Of a stretch of DNA of 11,224 nucleotides, positions 8,673 through 11,224 are shown piece by piece. The position numbers and the translations under genes are program-made. Source of the stretch: Cudoniella acicularis (lineage: Eukaryota > Ascomycota > Leotiomycetes > Helotiales > Helotiaceae); contig JAAMPI010001704.1 of assembly GCA_013054445.1 (NCBI GenBank), forward strand, positions 1-11,224. The letters are read 5' to 3'. The notes beneath the pieces were generated by a model. It did not search any database. It saw only the letters and a list, made by a program, of their open reading frames with translations, and was not told the origin of the DNA. The first letter of the stretch is position 1; each line of letters opens with the position of its first letter.

Positions 8673-9556
8673 TTTCTTTTGTCTGAACTCAGTTGAAGCT
8701 CCGTGATCTGAAAGGATGCCTCTGAGCTGACTCCCAGAGACATTATGTATGGGCCGACAAGGCAAAGACAGCTGCTTCTTCAGAGTTACGCCGTTGCCCA
8801 CCCTCGACCTCCGCTGTGCCTCGCCGTAGGGAGCCTCACCAAGCCATGGATCATACCATCAGTCTCCCATGGCTGTTCTGTCTCAAAATATCCTCATCCT
8901 CAAGACCCATAACAATTCTAGCCACAATTTCTCCCATCTATCGCCCCCAAAGAGCAAAATTATGCGTGGGGTATCAAAGAGGGCGACCATTCACAAGTCT
9001 CGATTCTCGAAAAGAGGGTCACACAAATACTTGGCGCGCCCGAAACGAGAAACTCTTGACGAATGTGGCGTCCACACACGGGATGGAAAAACTAAGAATA
9101 GGTCACCAGTGCAACCTCAAACACCTTTTCGTGTTTTTGGGAGTTCTCCGTCCGGAAAGACCCGTTGCATTATTTCATTTTGGTGATGGATGCACACGCA
9201 ATGCGGCAAGGTGCAGAACCAGTGAGTGCCTTGAGATTACATTCCAAATTGCTAAGCAGTTGCCCGCGATACACCGATGCACGACATATCACTTCGGTGA
9301 GAGGTTCTGGAATCATGTATATCACACGTGGACTTATGACCAGGTGAAAACTGTGGCTGAGTTGATCGAGCTGCCTAAAGTCCTGGAACAGAGAAGATCT
9401 GTACAACAAGATTTCAGCCCTGTGGAAACACACACAGGTTGTGTTCATTCTCTGACTCACAGCAGTTCAGCCTTAGTGTGTATCCGGATCTTCGGGAACG
9501 ACTTCAACTTTCTTTCCGGTCATCCTTGATGATAATTCCAAAATAATTTCTTCCTT
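8673..9556. other. Divergent intergenic region between HET-like locus and CorA-like gene
   Basis: Both flanking genes start outward from this interval of nearly 900 bp, so it should contain both promoters and 5' leaders. No TATA box or other regulatory motif could be named with confidence. The minus-strand frame leading into the ATG at 8672 has no earlier ATG. A long plus-strand open frame fills much of the interval and is listed separately. Confidence 0.5.
8846..9529 (+). CDS. Unrecognised 228-codon ORF, doubtful
   Basis: An uninterrupted frame runs from ATG 8846 (MDHTISLPWLFCLKISSSS) to TGA at 9527-9529, ending 27 bp before the start of the CorA-like gene on the same strand. Its length is more than I would expect by chance at this base composition. 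Against it, the product is rich in Cys, His, Arg and Trp, shows no domain, signal peptide or membrane segment, and has no homology I recognise. It could be a lineage-specific gene, a relic, or a chance frame in a promoter and 5' leader. Confidence 0.2.
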   Translation: MDHTISLPWLFCLKISSSSRPITILATISPIYRPQRAKLCVGYQRGRPFTSLDSRKEGHTNTWRARNEKLLTNVASTHGMEKLRIGHQCNLKHLFVFLGVLRPERPVALFHFGDGCTRNAARCRTSECLEITFQIAKQLPAIHRCTTYHFGERFWNHVYHTWTYDQVKTVAELIELPKVLEQRRSVQQDFSPVETHTGCVHSLTHSSSALVCIRIFGNDFNFLSGHP

Positions 9557-11224
9557 ATGACTTTCTGCGACAATGAGGCTCTGTTCTCTGATTTCTACAG
9601 GGCCCCAGTTCCAAGTGGCCAGGATGAGACCGGGATTGAGCACATAGACTGGTCTCCAAGTAAATCCACATCATCTGTCCATAGAAATGAAATCTAACAT
9701 GTTGGATTCCAGATGAATCCAGGGGACAAATTCGTACAAGTTCCATTACCTACATAGTTGCGAGTCACGCCGAGCCGGACCTGCGAATCATGTGAGGACG
9801 CCTTCGCCCCTCAAGAAATAGCCAGCTCTTGCAAAACATGACTAATAGGATACAGTTTTGCACCTCTCGACCTTCGAGGCGAAGTTTCTCTCCGCCCCTT
9901 GTTCGAGCATTACCAAGTGCCTTCCGACTTCATTGAAGAGAGACTACATTCCGTAACGCAAGGAAGCGCTACTCGCAAATACGACGATGGCTCTCGAGGT
10001 TTGTGCCTTCCCGCTTCCCAACTTATTCATGACTGCAAGATTTTCTGACCCCCTGAGAGCATCCTGGATACATTACCTCTGCAAAAGCGTCGATATTGAT
10101 TCAACCCCCGCATTGGATGAAAACAACTTCTTCCCAAACATAATCGATCCCCACCCAGAAGCAGAAACAACATCACTGCATGATCTCAGTCAAACGAATT
10201 GGACCTGGTTGCGCTCAGGCTATTTCTTGAGATGGGGAGTCCCGCGAAATAAAAATGGGTCATCAGTGACTTTACTTTGTTTCAGTGCTCCAGAAGGTCT
10301 GAAAAATCGGCTTCTCAACATCGCGAGCCAGCCATCATGGCATTGGCAGAAGACAATCGCAAGGCCATTTGACTTGTTCGTGATAGTTCTCGATGAGCTA
10401 TTCCGACAGATGGACGAGCAAGTTTGGAATCTCTCTGACGTATTTAGGGGCATTGAACACGTGAGGAGAAACTCTCGCATCTTCCTCTAAACAACCTACT
10501 CTAACACAATGCAGGCATCCTTTGTCGAAGCAAACAAAACATCACAACCCCTAGATCCACCTCGAGAATATGCAGATCACGATTTTGTGGGCTTGCACAA
10601 CGTAGCCAAATACTGCATCTACCTCAAAGAAGCATTCAACGCCATTGCACTTACTACTGAAGACCTAATCTCTCAACACGACCGATTGTTCAAGACGGAA
10701 GAAGACGCCGATACCACGGGCGCGATGCTGAGACATAAAGGCGGATTTTTCAAATCGATTAATTTACGATTGGATAGTTTGAGTAAAAGAACTGACAATG
10801 TTATCAACCTCGTATGTTTGAGCCTCGATATCTAACCATGTTTTGTATTGGAACGAAAGTCACTGATTTTAAATCTTTGGTAGTCATTTAACCTAGTCGC
10901 CGAACAGCAAAGCAAGTTAATGCTCAAAGACAGCGAGATAATGGTTGGCGACAGCCAAACCATGAAAGCCATCGCGATCGTAACTATATTTTTCCTCCCC
11001 GCAACCACCGTCGCTGTACGTCCTCCCCCCCCCCTCTCTCTCCTCTGCCCATACTCAAACTAACCAACCCTCTTTCTTTGCGGGAAAAATAGGCAATATG
11101 CGGCAGCCAATTCTTCGGTCTGGATCTCACTGTCGAACCACCTGTACTCCGCGTCGCGGGCCGTTTCTGGATTTTCTGGGTTGTGAGTGTGGTTATTACC
11201 GTGCTTGTGGGCTGGATGTGGTGG
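9557..11224 (+). CDS. CorA-like two-TM magnesium-transporter family protein, 3' partial
   Basis: Exons: 9557-9659, 9713-9791, 9856-9998, 10060-10460, 10515-10811, 10884-11015 and 11093 to the edge; 429 codons are visible. Most introns have clear signals (CTAAC at 9695 and 10491, donors GTAAAT, GTGAGG, GTATGT, GTACGT). Intron 3 (9999-10059) is weaker (GTTTGT...CTGAC...GAG) but joins YDDGS to RASWIHYLC in frame. The soluble part has family blocks FEHYQVPSDFIEERLHSV, WTWLRSGYFLRW, SSVTLLCF, VIVLDELFRQMDEQVWNLSD and DFVGLHNVAKYCIYLKEA. TM1 is about residues 368-388 (MKAIAIVTIFFLPATTVA), then GSQFF, then TM2 from about 410 (FWIFWVVSVVITVLVGWMWW), still in the membrane at the window edge. Classical CorA proteins have GMN after TM1; GSQFF sits there instead, as in many fungal relatives, so ion selectivity cannot be assumed. 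The ATG at 9557 is the first after an in-frame TAA at 9533. Confidence 0.85.
11021..11052 (+). repeat. Low-complexity C/CT-rich tract inside an intron
   Basis: A run of about ten C followed by CTCTCTCTCCTCT-type sequence, within intron 6 (11016-11092) of the CorA-like gene and upstream of its CTAAC branch point. It probably has no role beyond polypyrimidine content, but it is a place where length errors or variation are likely. Confidence 0.8.

Noticed and set aside
9139..9162. Walker A-like GSSPSGKT in a plus-strand frame
   Set aside because: The surrounding frame is short and basic, with no other P-loop NTPase motif; it is probably chance.
9776..9841. Apparent zinc-finger-like CxxC...C block (CESCEDAFAPQEIASSCKT) ending at a TGA where a fourth Cys would be expected
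   Set aside because: A 64-nt intron (9792-9855, GTGAGG...ACTAAT...ACAG) removes it and joins PDLRI to FAPLDLRGEV in phase, giving an unbroken CorA-like frame.

Overview
The window is filamentous-fungal nuclear DNA. Genes are split by short introns (46-77 nt) with GTAAGT/GTATGT/GTGAGG-type donors, CTAAC/CTAAT branch points and YAG acceptors, and the products match families typical of Pezizomycotina (Ascomycota). Leotiomycetes is a reasonable guess, but it is inference. No bacterial operons, RNA genes or CRISPR arrays were seen. All exon models were built by eye from reading-frame continuity and splice signals, and no database search was run.

Layout. (1) 202-2098, minus: a three-exon gene for a coiled-coil protein of about 596 residues, with no known function. 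(2) 2099-5206: a gene-poor stretch with several decayed coding remnants: the C-terminal part of a cysteine-rich NCGxCG-repeat protein (3173-3526, minus) with frame damage but an intact last intron; a chromodomain remnant (4659-4830, plus) with a lost aromatic-cage Trp and a frameshift; and weaker coding-like patches. (3) 5207-8672, minus: a large locus whose body is a divergent HET-like (heterokaryon-incompatibility-like) membrane protein, preceded by a Pro/Gly/Gln-rich N-terminal region with three HGG[GS][FY][DN]P repeats. These two parts share one reading frame, interrupted only by a TAA at 7608-7610, and the HET-like body also carries one extra base in a six-G run. I read the locus as most likely a single damaged gene, but two adjacent genes are possible. 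(4) 8673-9556: the divergent intergenic region, holding an unexplained open frame of 228 codons. (5) 9557 to the right edge, plus: a seven-exon CorA-like two-TM protein, cut off by the window end.

Nothing here forms a recognisable pathway or biosynthetic cluster. The points of most interest are the decay of the HET-like locus, the intron placed directly after its start codon, its repeat-bearing low-complexity N-terminus, and the cluster of broken gene remnants between 3.1 and 5.2 kb.
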